DNA of 64,000 nucleotides from Brevibacillus brevis NBRC 100599 (GTDB lineage: Bacteria; Bacillota; Bacilli; Brevibacillales; Brevibacillaceae). This document shows positions 1-8,321 of this stretch, piece after piece. The notes beneath the pieces were generated by a model. It was given only the letters and a program-made list of their open reading frames with translations. It did no database searches and was not told the DNA's origin. The DNA lies in NCBI RefSeq assembly GCF_000010165.1, contig NC_012491.1, positions 3,355,501-3,419,500 of the forward strand, read 5' to 3'. How positions within the stretch are numbered: position 1 is the first letter of the stretch; each line of letters begins with the position of its first letter. The position numbers and the translations under genes were made by a program.

Positions 1-191
1 AATTTAAGCTTGTTAGCTAATTCCCAAATAGTTAATTTCTTGAGCTCTAGTTCTTCTAACGCCATCATTTGGGAAACCGATAAAGGTTTTTCAAACAGAT
101 CTTTTGGAATTCTTTCTGGTTCGAGAATTCCAGTCATTCTAATAAATTTTTTAATATCTGTTCTTAGTTTCAAGGCATCTTCTCGATTCAT
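1..191 (-). CDS. MarR-family transcriptional regulator, N-terminal part (cut by window edge)
   Basis: The minus-strand frame opens with ATG at 191 and stays open to the window edge (63 codons). The visible part starts MNREDALKLRTDIKKFIRMT and contains LSVSQMMALEELE followed by LTIWELANKLK, the usual start of a MarR winged helix (alpha-2 and the first half of the recognition region). A GGGGG ribosome site lies about 13 bases upstream. The rest of the gene is outside the window, so effector and targets cannot be judged. A consensus promoter and an inverted repeat lie directly upstream, which suggests autoregulation. Confidence 0.7.
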   Translation of the reverse strand, partial: MNREDALKLRTDIKKFIRMTGILEPERIPKDLFEKPLSVSQMMALEELELKKLTIWELANKLK

Positions 192-232
192 AAGAAATGA
201 ATTACCCCCTCAACTAGTGTCTTGTGCATAAT

Positions 233-261
233 ATGTATCATGCATTAATTGCATTATACAT
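233..261. promoter_or_regulatory. inverted repeat, likely MarR operator
   Basis: Two 12-base arms, ATGTATCATGCA (233-244) and TGCATTATACAT (250-261), are inverted copies with one mismatch around a 5-base spacer. They overlap the -10 box of the promoter above. MarR proteins commonly repress their own promoter this way; the assignment is inference from position. Confidence 0.5.
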
Positions 262-280
262 GAAATTGATGTAATAACAA
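253..280 (-). promoter_or_regulatory. sigma-A promoter of the MarR gene
   Basis: On the minus strand TTGTTA (275-280) and a perfect TATAAT (253-258) are separated by 16 bases. The promoter points into the MarR gene that starts at 191. Confidence 0.6.
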
Positions 281-543
281 GTTACCGCCTTATTTCACAT
301 CCAAAGAAAACCATTTTGGATTACCAGTCGACCGTCTCTTACCCCTGTCAAGTAGACGCAACTAAAAAAGCCTAAGCAGCCAGTGTGTTTCGGTTGAAGT
401 GCATCCATTAATGTAGACATTGGAAAAACCCCTGCGATAAACACGGCTGTTGTATTATCCTGCCTGTTAGTTGAATAAATCCAAAAACGAAATAATAAGC
501 GGTCATTATTGACTATGAAAGACTTGTAGGGTATTTGATAATA

Positions 544-585
544 AATAAACACAACAGCTTATTAATGCTAACTGTTGTGTTTATT
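544..585 (-). terminator. hairpin downstream of the APH-like gene
   Basis: A perfect 14-base inverted repeat (AATAAACACAACAG and its complement) with a 14-base loop lies about 70 bases after the stop of the APH-like gene. It is AT-rich, so termination strength is uncertain. The rest of the 192-656 gap holds the MarR promoter and a 23-base repeat shared with 50,082-50,103, and otherwise nothing recognisable. Confidence 0.4.
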
Positions 586-656
586 GAACCATTTACCCGG
601 ATCATTTGCTAAAAACGGCAAAAAGTCGGTTCGTTTTTCATGATCACTTTCTTTAG

Positions 657-1643
657 CTAGATATTCCCTAAAAGTGTGGACATATTTTTATGATTGTTAG
701 CGAGCCAAATCATTTCCTTTGCAAAACGAGCCGGAGGTACACTATGTTGGTCCATGTTAGAATGAATCCACCATGGGCTTTCCATATACCACAACAACTG
801 CAATGAATTTGTTAAGTAACCATCCATAACGGTACGTTCCTCACTGTATCCCTCAATAAACGCTGAAGCCAGGGAAACGTCAAAATAATCACCTAAGGCA
901 CATGACATAACTGCCCGTGCAACATCAAGTTGAGGATAATCATATTTCAGTCGATCAAAATCTAGTATTGCAGTTAATCGATTATGATCAAATAAAATAT
1001 TATCGACCCAAAGGTCACGATGTGCCCACCCAGTAGAAAGTATTTCCAGGTTTTCAATATTCATTTCTTCAGTTGCTTTAAGTTGTGTCTCTATATCATC
1101 AAGCAATTCGATCTTCCCAGCTTCCCTCGCCTTTTTCAAAACTGATTTCCAATGTGCTAAACGCTCTTCACGGCTTGGAGGAACAAATTGGGGAGTATCT
1201 TTAGAACCAAGTGTCCCGTCGTTTAACAATCGATGCATTTTTCCAGTTGCTCGACCTAGATTGTATACTTGATGTGCATTAGCTTTACCTGGCGAGATTA
1301 GTTTGCCCTGGCAATATTCCATGACAATAAAGAGTTCTCCTTTATCTGATTCAAGCAGGATACTTTCATCGTGTGATAAAAGATTAGGACATGCAAGGCC
1401 TTGATTATTTAATCTAACCTGTTGAGAGAAGGCAAACTTTAGATCCTCAGGATTATACAGCTTAAATCGTTCTTTATTGTATTGTTTAAGTAAGAATTGC
1501 CCTGATTCAGTCGTGACTCTCCATTTCAGGTTTAACCAACCACGTTTTATTGGACTGGATTCAATTACTTCCAATCCAAAAAAATGATGGGAAGCTCTAA
1601 TTAAGTCTTCCAATATCAATTCCTCTGTCAATATGGACTCCAT
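657..1643 (-). CDS. aminoglycoside phosphotransferase / homoserine kinase-like (APH fold) protein
   Basis: The product is 328 aa, the usual APH-family length. It shows the nucleotide-binding lobe (LKWRV...FLLKQY), the catalytic loop WAHRDLWVDNILFD near residue 210 and the metal-binding AILDFDR about 15 residues later. This arrangement fits an ATP-dependent small-molecule kinase such as homoserine kinase type II, CotS-like or APH enzymes. The substrate cannot be read from sequence. The gene stands alone between the MarR gene and tRNA-Gly. An AGAGGTGG ribosome site supports the ATG at 1643. Confidence 0.75.
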   Translation of the reverse strand: MESILTEELILEDLIRASHHFFGLEVIESSPIKRGWLNLKWRVTTESGQFLLKQYNKERFKLYNPEDLKFAFSQQVRLNNQGLACPNLLSHDESILLESDKGELFIVMEYCQGKLISPGKANAHQVYNLGRATGKMHRLLNDGTLGSKDTPQFVPPSREERLAHWKSVLKKAREAGKIELLDDIETQLKATEEMNIENLEILSTGWAHRDLWVDNILFDHNRLTAILDFDRLKYDYPQLDVARAVMSCALGDYFDVSLASAFIEGYSEERTVMDGYLTNSLQLLWYMESPWWIHSNMDQHSVPPARFAKEMIWLANNHKNMSTLLGNI

Positions 1644-1733
1644 TTGACCACCTCTACTTACAGTTTAATTGTATGAACTACTTAAAAGTTTCGCTTCCAA
1701 TCGTGTTTTTCTGCAAACATTGCTGCAAAAACA

Positions 1734-1763
1734 AGAAAAGCCCTTGTAATCAAAGGCTTTTCT
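1734..1763 (-). terminator. rho-independent terminator after tRNA-Gly
   Basis: On the minus strand AGAAAAGCC pairs with GGCTTTTCT around a short loop, followed by TTGTTTTT, 12 bases after the tRNA. Confidence 0.6.
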
Positions 1764-1774
1764 ACCATTTCGTA

Positions 1775-1848
1775 TGGAGCGGGTGATGGGAATCGAACCC
1801 ACGCCGCAGGCTTGGGAAGCCGGAGTTCTACCATTGAACTACACCCGC
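1775..1848 (-). tRNA. tRNA-Gly, anticodon CCC
   Basis: The minus strand folds as a tRNA. The acceptor GCGGGTG pairs with CACCCGC, the D arm is GTTC-AATGGTA-GAAC, the anticodon loop is TTCCCAA and the T arm is GTGGG-TTCGATT-CCCAT. CCA is encoded. The anticodon stem CCGGC/GCCTG has one C-T mismatch, unusual but compatible with function. Confidence 0.9.
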
Positions 1849-1951
1849 ATGATGTCAACGTCTTCTATTCCAACTGCTTCCAATTATAAACCTGTCTGAA
1901 TTATTTGTCTAGTGTCTCCAATCGAAGGGTGCCGTGCCACTCATGCAAGAA

Positions 1952-1983
1952 AAGACCGCCGGGTATCGTCCCCGTCCGGTCTT
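1952..1983 (-). terminator. terminator at the end of the biosynthetic cluster
   Basis: The strong hairpin AAGACCG...CGGTCTT has a GC-rich stem and is followed on the minus strand by TTTTCTT. It starts about 17 bases after the stop of the peptidase-ABC gene. It also has T residues on the plus side, so it may work in both directions. Confidence 0.7.
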
Positions 1984-1999
1984 CTCTGCTTTTTTTCCA

Positions 2000-4900
2000 T
2001 CAGGCATGCGCAAACGTTTGCTGCGAAATAATTCGTCCACTCTCCATTTTCACTACCTGATCAGCAAGATGGAAGTAGCGATCGTCGTGTGTGATCGCGA
2101 TGACACATTTCCCCTGTCTTTTCATTTCTGGCAGCAAGGATTCATAAAAGAATTGACGATACTCAGGATCTTGGTCTGCTGCCCACTCGTCAAAGAGGAA
2201 AATAGGTCGGTTTCTTACCAGACTGAGCATTAAGGCAAGACGTTTACGCTGACCCGTAGACAGCTTTGTCGTGCTAAACGTTCCCGTTTCATCCACTTCT
2301 ACTTTGTCAGCGATGCGAAGCACCTCTAAATATTTGTTCACTTCTTCTTGCTTCTCTTGATAATCGATGCCGTACATCTTCTCAAATAGGTAGAAATCAC
2401 TGAAGATCGCAGAGAAGAATTCGCAGCGTTGATCAGCATTTACTTTTTGGCCATTCATGAAAAACTCGCCCTCATCCTGCTCATACAATCCGGTGATTAG
2501 CTTGGCAAACGTTGACTTCCCGCTGCCGTTCCCACCTACAATGAAGACGATTTCCCCTTTTTGGCAGGAGAAGTCCAGCGGCCCTACGGAAAACTCTTCT
2601 CCCTCCTTGTTTTTGTATCGGAAACGCACCTGTTCCGTTGAAAACGACTCAAAATCTTGCACGTTCCGCTCAGCTAAGCTCTTCTCTTCTCTTCTCGTTT
2701 CCACTGATAAGGAATCAAGCAACGCATTCAGTCGCTGCCAGCTGATCTTAATCCGAATCAGCTCCGGTACTGCATTCAAAATACCGTGAACAGGCCCTGT
2801 CATATACAGAAAGACAAACACATAACTAATCAGCATCTCTTTTTGAAGCGAAGGGAATAGGACCGGGAATAAAAAAGCAACCGTGCCAATTACCACGACA
2901 AAAAGCAATTCCCCAATCAAATACACGTTCACAAATTTAAATTGGCCCGCTGATTTCTTATGTCGATAGTCAGAGCAGCTTTTTTCCATATCTGCTTCGA
3001 ATTCTTTTCGTTGCGCCTGCGTCAAATACAGCTCCTTGAAGCCTCCGATCATATCAGTAATATAGGAGAAAAACACATTTTGGATGTCTCTCGTTTCCTC
3101 CCATACTTTGTTTGCAAAGCGTCCTGCCAACGTATACAAGCCTACTGCCACAAAAATGACCGCCAAACAAAACAAAAATCCGTATAGATCCAGCGAGCCC
3201 AGATAAATGAAGCAAAACACGAGTGTAACCGCACTCGTCAGTGCCACAACGACACTATTGGCGAACGTACTAATCGTTTCCGTATCGTTATTTAACCCCG
3301 CATATATTTCACCGTTATCAAGTGTCTCGTACTTTTGATAAGGGGTCCGAAAAATTCTGCGGATCAGTTCCATTCTTTTTTCGTATACGATTTCATTTGT
3401 GATGACAATCAGCCGGCTACGCATCATTTTCTCCCCAACGATATACAACAAGATACCCAGGAGAAAATACAGGAAAATGGATGCGTGAAACTTGTTCGTA
3501 GAAGTAAGCGCCAGATTGATCATAAAAATAATCAACGCATTTCCAAATCCGCTGATAAGCCCCTGTATGACAATAGACGTCATGGAGTTTTCTTGCGATT
3601 TCGGGAACAAGCGGATGAGTGTGATGTAGACATTAAACAGAGCGAGTCCTGTCACCAATGCGTACATGGCGTAAAAAATGGTGATGGGAAGCCAGACCTC
3701 AATGAATCTCCACGGTAAGCCCATAAAAAAAACGTCCGGCAAATAGTATAGGGCGGCTGTCAAAACACTGCCCATGACAACAAATGCAACAAAGGATGCA
3801 AAACAGATTCGCCCCGCATTCGCGGCGAGTTTTCGTTCGCCTCGGTAAACTTGTACGAAAATCTGCACGATCCCCCCAACAAGTAGCAACAAAAGGATGC
3901 CAAGGATCACAAGAGAAATGCTTGCTAGACGATCCGCTTGAAGATTGGTGTCGGACACGACTACGGGAGCTTCTTTGCCTAGTACGAGATTGACGGCCCC
4001 TTCGGCGATAACAGATGCGTTCAACGAATTGAGATTGGTCAAAACGACGGCGCCCAGCTTTTCTTCAGGACGAAATACCATATACGAAGAAAATGCTGGG
4101 TTATTTCCGCCGTGCGAAATTTGTCCTCCACCATCCTGATAAATCATCCAGCCTGACGCATACGAGAAACCGTCTGCAGCAGGAGCTACCGAACGATCAG
4201 GAAGCTGGGAAGCACGCACCAACTCGGGACGAAACGCAGATGCCTCCAACCCCAGCTGAATCTGCAACCATCGTTCCATATCGTTTACATTGGAAACGAC
4301 ATAACCCGCTGGCGTATTTCCACGATAATCAGGCGCATCATACACTTTTGGGGAAAAGAACTCGATTTTGTGCCCTCTTGCCATCCCCTCCACGGGTGCT
4401 TGCGCCTTCAAAAAGGTTTGGGTTAGTCCTAATTTGGCAATGACCTGTTGCTGCACATATTGCTCATACGTTTCTCCGGTGACTTTCTCAACAATATAGC
4501 CCAGGATATCGTAGTTAATGGTGGCGTATTCATACTCGGTCCCCGGTTTGCGTACCAGTTCAGAATGATTGATGGCTCGCACAGTTTCTTCGATCGCATT
4601 TTCGCTAGAAGAAATAGGGATGGAGCCAATGCTTTCAAACGGAATCCCGCTGGTATGGTACAGCAAATGCTTAATCAGGATCGTTTCCTGTTGTCCTTTA
4701 TATGTAACACTGAACCACGGAATATAGTTCTGAACCGGGTCGTCCAGCGAAAGTCGTTTTTGCTCGACAAGCTGGTGAACGGCTAACGCTGTAAATGCTT
4801 TGGAGTTCGATCCGATTTCAAACAATGTGTCAGAAGTCACCGGCTCTTGCTTTTCGGTGTCAGAGAAACCAAACGATTGCTTGTAAATGGTTTTCCCCTC

Positions 4901-5176
4901 TTTGACGACCACAACGGCTGCACCCGGGATTTTTTCCGACTCCATGGTCTGATTGACCAGCTGTTCGATTGCCGTTCCGATTTCCGTATCCTGTCGAACG
5001 CTTGTTTCGGCGTACACGGGCATACTGCCAGATAGTACGAGAACCAAGCACATCAACAAAAACGCTAATTTTCGTCTCGACTCCTCTATGATCTTTTGCA
5101 GAATGATCCACTCCTTTTTAGGCACTGCGTCTGTGGGAAAGACCGTAACCGCAAGAAAACGAGCACATGATGTCAA
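2000..5176 (-). CDS. S12 (ClbP/ZmaM-type) D-asparaginyl peptidase fused to a cyclic-peptide-type ABC exporter
   Basis: The open frame holds 1058 codons. A signal peptide (RRKLAFLLMCLVLVLSG...VYA) leads into a beta-lactamase-fold peptidase with the SxxK nucleophile in EIGSNSKAF, the Tyr motif YATINYDILG and the third motif ISHGGNN. Three membrane helices follow (roughly residues 420-560), as in ClbP. After these comes a complete PvdE/SyrD-like ABC half-transporter with Walker A GGNGSGKST, signature LSTGQRKRLAL, Walker B IFLFDEWAAD and the H-loop ITHDD. Family knowledge: such peptidases cut N-acyl-D-Asn from prodrug peptides outside the membrane. The C-A-T-E Asn module of this cluster supplies that cap. 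Start is uncertain: TTG at 5176 has no clear ribosome site, while AAAAAGGAG at 5111-5119 precedes in-frame ATT (5104) and CTG (5101), so a rare start codon is possible. Confidence 0.85.
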   Translation of the reverse strand: MTSCARFLAVTVFPTDAVPKKEWIILQKIIEESRRKLAFLLMCLVLVLSGSMPVYAETSVRQDTEIGTAIEQLVNQTMESEKIPGAAVVVVKEGKTIYKQSFGFSDTEKQEPVTSDTLFEIGSNSKAFTALAVHQLVEQKRLSLDDPVQNYIPWFSVTYKGQQETILIKHLLYHTSGIPFESIGSIPISSSENAIEETVRAINHSELVRKPGTEYEYATINYDILGYIVEKVTGETYEQYVQQQVIAKLGLTQTFLKAQAPVEGMARGHKIEFFSPKVYDAPDYRGNTPAGYVVSNVNDMERWLQIQLGLEASAFRPELVRASQLPDRSVAPAADGFSYASGWMIYQDGGGQISHGGNNPAFSSYMVFRPEEKLGAVVLTNLNSLNASVIAEGAVNLVLGKEAPVVVSDTNLQADRLASISLVILGILLLLLVGGIVQIFVQVYRGERKLAANAGRICFASFVAFVVMGSVLTAALYYLPDVFFMGLPWRFIEVWLPITIFYAMYALVTGLALFNVYITLIRLFPKSQENSMTSIVIQGLISGFGNALIIFMINLALTSTNKFHASIFLYFLLGILLYIVGEKMMRSRLIVITNEIVYEKRMELIRRIFRTPYQKYETLDNGEIYAGLNNDTETISTFANSVVVALTSAVTLVFCFIYLGSLDLYGFLFCLAVIFVAVGLYTLAGRFANKVWEETRDIQNVFFSYITDMIGGFKELYLTQAQRKEFEADMEKSCSDYRHKKSAGQFKFVNVYLIGELLFVVVIGTVAFLFPVLFPSLQKEMLISYVFVFLYMTGPVHGILNAVPELIRIKISWQRLNALLDSLSVETRREEKSLAERNVQDFESFSTEQVRFRYKNKEGEEFSVGPLDFSCQKGEIVFIVGGNGSGKSTFAKLITGLYEQDEGEFFMNGQKVNADQRCEFFSAIFSDFYLFEKMYGIDYQEKQEEVNKYLEVLRIADKVEVDETGTFSTTKLSTGQRKRLALMLSLVRNRPIFLFDEWAADQDPEYRQFFYESLLPEMKRQGKCVIAITHDDRYFHLADQVVKMESGRIISQQTFAHA

Positions 5177-5190
5177 TTGGGATTGGATAG

Positions 5191-5221
5191 AAACCGTGGC
5201 GAATCAAACTCGCCACGGTTT
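5191..5221 (-). terminator. strong hairpin between the biosynthetic genes and the peptidase-exporter gene
   Basis: A perfect 12-base inverted repeat (AAACCGTGGCGA and complement) with a 7-base loop lies 4 bases after the stop of the SbnI-like gene. The T tract is short, so it may attenuate or stabilise the transcript rather than end it fully. Confidence 0.5.
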
Positions 5222-5225
5222 CTTA

Positions 5226-5996
5226 TTACGCATCGCACATATACACGGGTTTCGAGTAGAGGCGCAAGGTTTCTCTCCATTTTTTAACCAATCGCTCCCA
5301 CTGTTCTTGCTCGATTTGCTCTTGTTTCAATAGGCTAATCGGAATACATAAGTTTAATAGACGCCCGTCTATTTCAAAACGGGTAACACCGGCAGGCAAA
5401 ACATGCCCTTCCGATACGATACGCTCCAATTCAGCCAGACTGGTTGGTGGGAACCGTATCAAGGCGGTTCCTGTGTCCGGCCATTCGAGCATCCCTGTGG
5501 GCAGCCGATGCACCGGATGGCTATAGTTGTAACTGTTAACCAGTTGACGCCATAGCTTCATTCGCCACTCATCATCCTGCCGATTCTCATTTGGATACAG
5601 ATAGAAACGTTCGTTGTTCCCTATCTTTATTTCTGCCACAGGTGTTTCTCGTAAACGCTCTGTTTCCCATCGAAACACAGAATCTTGCTCCACTGATTGC
5701 AACCATGCAGCGACTGGCACAATATGATCCCACATATCCAAGTAAAAATCCTCATGCTCCACTACCTGCACGGGGATATGTTTGCACCCAAGCGCTTGCA
5801 GAGCAAAGGTCCGATGTGCACCATCAATGATCAAATACTGGCCGTTTTGCATGAGAATCGCCAGCGGAGGATGTCGCAAAATTCCTTCCTCCTCAATGAT
5901 CTGTCTGGTCTTGTGTAGTCGCTTGTTTTCATGTGACTCGTGCAAACAAATACGAGATGACTCTACCAGTTTTAGATTTGCTAGCACATCGTACAA
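5226..5996 (-). CDS. SbnI-like ParB/Srx-fold protein, probable free L-serine kinase
   Basis: The 256-aa length matches SbnI. Near the N-terminus it has LHESHENKR, then GILRHPPLAI and the ParB-type core YLIIDGAHRTFALQALG, followed by IPVQVVEH. Family knowledge: SbnI phosphorylates free L-serine to O-phospho-L-serine, the substrate of SbnA, and also acts as a regulator in staphyloferrin B synthesis. Directly downstream of sbnA- and sbnB-like genes it would complete the supply of L-2,3-diaminopropionate. The TTG start at 5996 is set by GGAGG eight bases upstream; the gene begins 15 bases after the SbnB-like stop. Confidence 0.7.
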   Translation of the reverse strand: MYDVLANLKLVESSRICLHESHENKRLHKTRQIIEEEGILRHPPLAILMQNGQYLIIDGAHRTFALQALGCKHIPVQVVEHEDFYLDMWDHIVPVAAWLQSVEQDSVFRWETERLRETPVAEIKIGNNERFYLYPNENRQDDEWRMKLWRQLVNSYNYSHPVHRLPTGMLEWPDTGTALIRFPPTSLAELERIVSEGHVLPAGVTRFEIDGRLLNLCIPISLLKQEQIEQEQWERLVKKWRETLRLYSKPVYMCDA

Positions 5997-6011
5997 AATG
6001 GTAACCTCCAG

Positions 6012-6980
6012 TTAGTCTTGCAAGTGAGTTCCGATCCCCTGCGAGAGCGCTTGTTTGTAGTAGTAGGCAGCAATGGCGATATCAAAAATCGCCATCCCCA
6101 TCGGATTAAACATGATGGGCTCATCTTGTGGAAATTCCTTCATCTGGTTCAGGCAGACGATATCTGTGATGGATTTGGTATCTTCTTTTTGCAATCCTCT
6201 TTCCAGATGCATAATCTCGATGTCTGTGTTCTCACGGCAAACTTCAGTCCAGTCATCTACGATAATGGAGCGGGTATAGTCGAGAATTTTTGGTGTAAAA
6301 TCGCGTAACGACACATTTAACAACAAAGAGTGACGTTTGGGTTGCTTGTCAATAAAACCATGCGGTGATACCGTGCATGTAATGAACACATCTGCATCGC
6401 AGTATGCCTCTTCCCACGTTTGCGCGATAACCGTTTTCTCTTTGATCTCAGCCGGAATATGCTCCTGCTGGATACCCGCAATGTCATAGAGAACCACCTT
6501 GTCGATTTTCTCACCTAACATGGCCGTTACCATTTGAAGATGAAGTCTGCCAATCGGACCAAATCCGATAATTCCGACCGTTACATTTTGCAGGGGACGT
6601 ACTTGTTCGTAATGCTTGAGGAGAAGACCGGAAACAGAAGCCGTTCGAATCCCGCTCACCAGGGCCGTATTAATCGTTGCCACAGGCTTACCCGTTCTGG
6701 CTTCGTTGAGGATCGTAATCGAATGCGCGCGTTGGATGCCCTCTTGGAGATTTTTCGGGAAACTGGCAATCCACTTGATTCCCGCCATGTAAGTATCTCC
6801 GCCTACAAATGCTGGCATGGCAATAATGCGGTTTGCCATGTCGTGATATCGCAAGTAAGGTTTAACTGGCTGTGCATAATCTTCCTTGTATAAGGAATGC
6901 ACAGCATGTTCAATGACATCAATGGTTTCCTTCCAATTCTTGCCGACCTTTTCAATATCACTCGTGTTTAGATATAACAT
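6012..6980 (-). CDS. SbnB-like N-(2-amino-2-carboxyethyl)-L-glutamate dehydrogenase
   Basis: The protein belongs to the ornithine cyclodeaminase/mu-crystallin family (322 aa from the chosen start). It has substrate-site elements YAQPVKPYLR and AGIKWIASFPKN, and a Rossmann NAD site GIIGFGPIGRLH. Family knowledge: SbnB oxidatively cleaves N-(1-amino-1-carboxyl-2-ethyl)-glutamate to L-2,3-diaminopropionate, 2-oxoglutarate and NADH. The SbnA partner lies immediately upstream and the SbnI-like gene downstream. The ATG at 6980 (MLYLNTSD) follows GGGTGGGATG. A longer frame from 7022 overlaps the SbnA stop region and is less likely. Confidence 0.85.
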   Translation of the reverse strand: MLYLNTSDIEKVGKNWKETIDVIEHAVHSLYKEDYAQPVKPYLRYHDMANRIIAMPAFVGGDTYMAGIKWIASFPKNLQEGIQRAHSITILNEARTGKPVATINTALVSGIRTASVSGLLLKHYEQVRPLQNVTVGIIGFGPIGRLHLQMVTAMLGEKIDKVVLYDIAGIQQEHIPAEIKEKTVIAQTWEEAYCDADVFITCTVSPHGFIDKQPKRHSLLLNVSLRDFTPKILDYTRSIIVDDWTEVCRENTDIEIMHLERGLQKEDTKSITDIVCLNQMKEFPQDEPIMFNPMGMAIFDIAIAAYYYKQALSQGIGTHLQD

Positions 6981-7025
6981 TGTACATCCCACCCTGCTTA
7001 TCGTAGTAGATTTATTGGACACTGC

Positions 7026-7994
7026 TTAATTGCCAACGAAAGAATGCTTTTGCTGATGCAACCACTGAACCCATTCCTGGTTGTATACGGTATTGACATA
7101 TGGCATACCACCGTCTGGACATAAAAAGACGACATTCGGCTTGACTACATGCTTTTGATCTTTGAAATAGTTTTTAATCGCCCAGTAGGAAGTCCCAGAA
7201 GATCCTCCAGCAAAAATGCCATGCTCAGTGTAAAGCTGATAGCAAGCCTCGACTGTGTCCTCCTCCGAAACATGAACGACCTCATCAATGATCGCGCCCT
7301 TGAGTATGTCAGGTCGCATGCTTGATCCGATTCCCGGGATGTATCGTTTTTGTGGCTCTTGTCCGAAAATCACGGATCCTGCCGTATCGACCGCAATGAT
7401 TTTTATGTTTGGATATCGTTCTTTCAATCGCTGCGAGATTCCAGTAATCGTGCCGCCAGAGCTGACGCCGATAAACGCATAATCCAACGTCTCGAAGCTG
7501 TCTGCGATCTCGGCTCCCAGTCCGAAGTAATGGGCGCGAGCGCTATCCGGATTTCCATACTGGTTGGTCCAAAACGAGTTCTTCGTCTCATTGAGAAGGC
7601 GATTGACCGTTTGGATGCGCGTTAGGAGAAATCCCCCTGTCTCATCACGGTCCGTTACTTTTACGACCTCATGAGAAAATACCCTGAGCAAATTCTCATA
7701 GACAGGATTAATATTGGGGTCAATGACTGGAATAAATTTAATTCCGATTTGCTTGCACAAAGTCGCTAAAGCGATAGCAAAGTTTCCCGAAGATGACTCG
7801 ATTACGGTAGTTTCCTGCGTAATCTCTCCTCTTTTGATCGCCTCCTGTAATATATAAAAGGCGGGCCTCACTTTTACACTTCCCATGAGGTTGTTGTACT
7901 CCAGCTTGCAAAACAGATTGATGTGCTCATGCTCAAGTTTGATTAAAGGCGTATTGCCAATCATGTGACTAATGGCCATCATTTTCGTTAGCAT
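7026..7994 (-). CDS. SbnA-like PLP synthase of the 2,3-diaminopropionate pathway
   Basis: A fold-type II PLP enzyme of the cysteine synthase family, 322 aa. It opens with IGNTPLIKLE and has the PLP lysine in NLMGSVKVRPAFYI, the ESSSGNFAIALA loop and the phosphate-binding GVSSGGTITG. Family knowledge: SbnA joins O-phospho-L-serine and glutamate to form N-(1-amino-1-carboxyl-2-ethyl)-glutamate. Pairing with the SbnB-like gene favours this role over cysteine synthesis. Start ATG at 7994 follows a GAGAGAGGG ribosome site. Confidence 0.85.
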   Translation of the reverse strand: MLTKMMAISHMIGNTPLIKLEHEHINLFCKLEYNNLMGSVKVRPAFYILQEAIKRGEITQETTVIESSSGNFAIALATLCKQIGIKFIPVIDPNINPVYENLLRVFSHEVVKVTDRDETGGFLLTRIQTVNRLLNETKNSFWTNQYGNPDSARAHYFGLGAEIADSFETLDYAFIGVSSGGTITGISQRLKERYPNIKIIAVDTAGSVIFGQEPQKRYIPGIGSSMRPDILKGAIIDEVVHVSEEDTVEACYQLYTEHGIFAGGSSGTSYWAIKNYFKDQKHVVKPNVVFLCPDGGMPYVNTVYNQEWVQWLHQQKHSFVGN

Positions 7995-8059
7995 GGTGAG
8001 CCCTCTCTCCCGTTTTTTCCCGTCTTCGTCCGATCGATTGAATCTATCTCGGCCCTTGA

Positions 8060-8296
8060 TCAGGCAGATTTTGCATCCATTTTTTGCTGAATGTAACCTG
8101 CCAACGTTTTCATATCTTGAAAGTTTTCCAAATGAAGCATGTCATCATCGAATTCAATACCAAACTCTTTTTCAACCTTTACGACCGACTTGATAAAGGT
8201 CAATGAATCAATGTACTCCGTAAGTTCTCCGCTTTCGTTCACGTACTCAGAAAACAACTGTAGGAGCGTCTCGTATACTTCGTTTTCCTTTTCCAT
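8060..8296 (-). CDS. stand-alone acyl carrier protein
   Basis: A 78-aa acidic, helical protein with the phosphopantetheine site in EYIDSLTFIKSV and the flanking helices typical of an ACP (EFGIEFDDDMLHLENFQDMKTLAGYI). The start MEKENEVYET at 8296 is set by GGAGG eight bases upstream; the frame can be extended upstream to 8377 but this overlaps the preceding gene and lacks a ribosome site. It follows a BtrH-like protein, and in butirosin the BtrH acyltransferase takes its acyl group from the ACP BtrI. A pairing of this ACP with the upstream acyltransferase is therefore plausible. Confidence 0.8.
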   Translation of the reverse strand: MEKENEVYETLLQLFSEYVNESGELTEYIDSLTFIKSVVKVEKEFGIEFDDDMLHLENFQDMKTLAGYIQQKMDAKSA

Positions 8297-8321
8297 AGGA
8301 GTACCTCCATGTGCTAGATGC

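Noticed and set aside
295..552. 85-codon minus-strand ORF in the gap before the APH-like gene
   Set aside because: No ribosome site and no protein-like composition. It runs through the hairpin-adjacent AT-rich sequence and the shared 23-base repeat, so it is more likely intergenic or mobile-element remnant.
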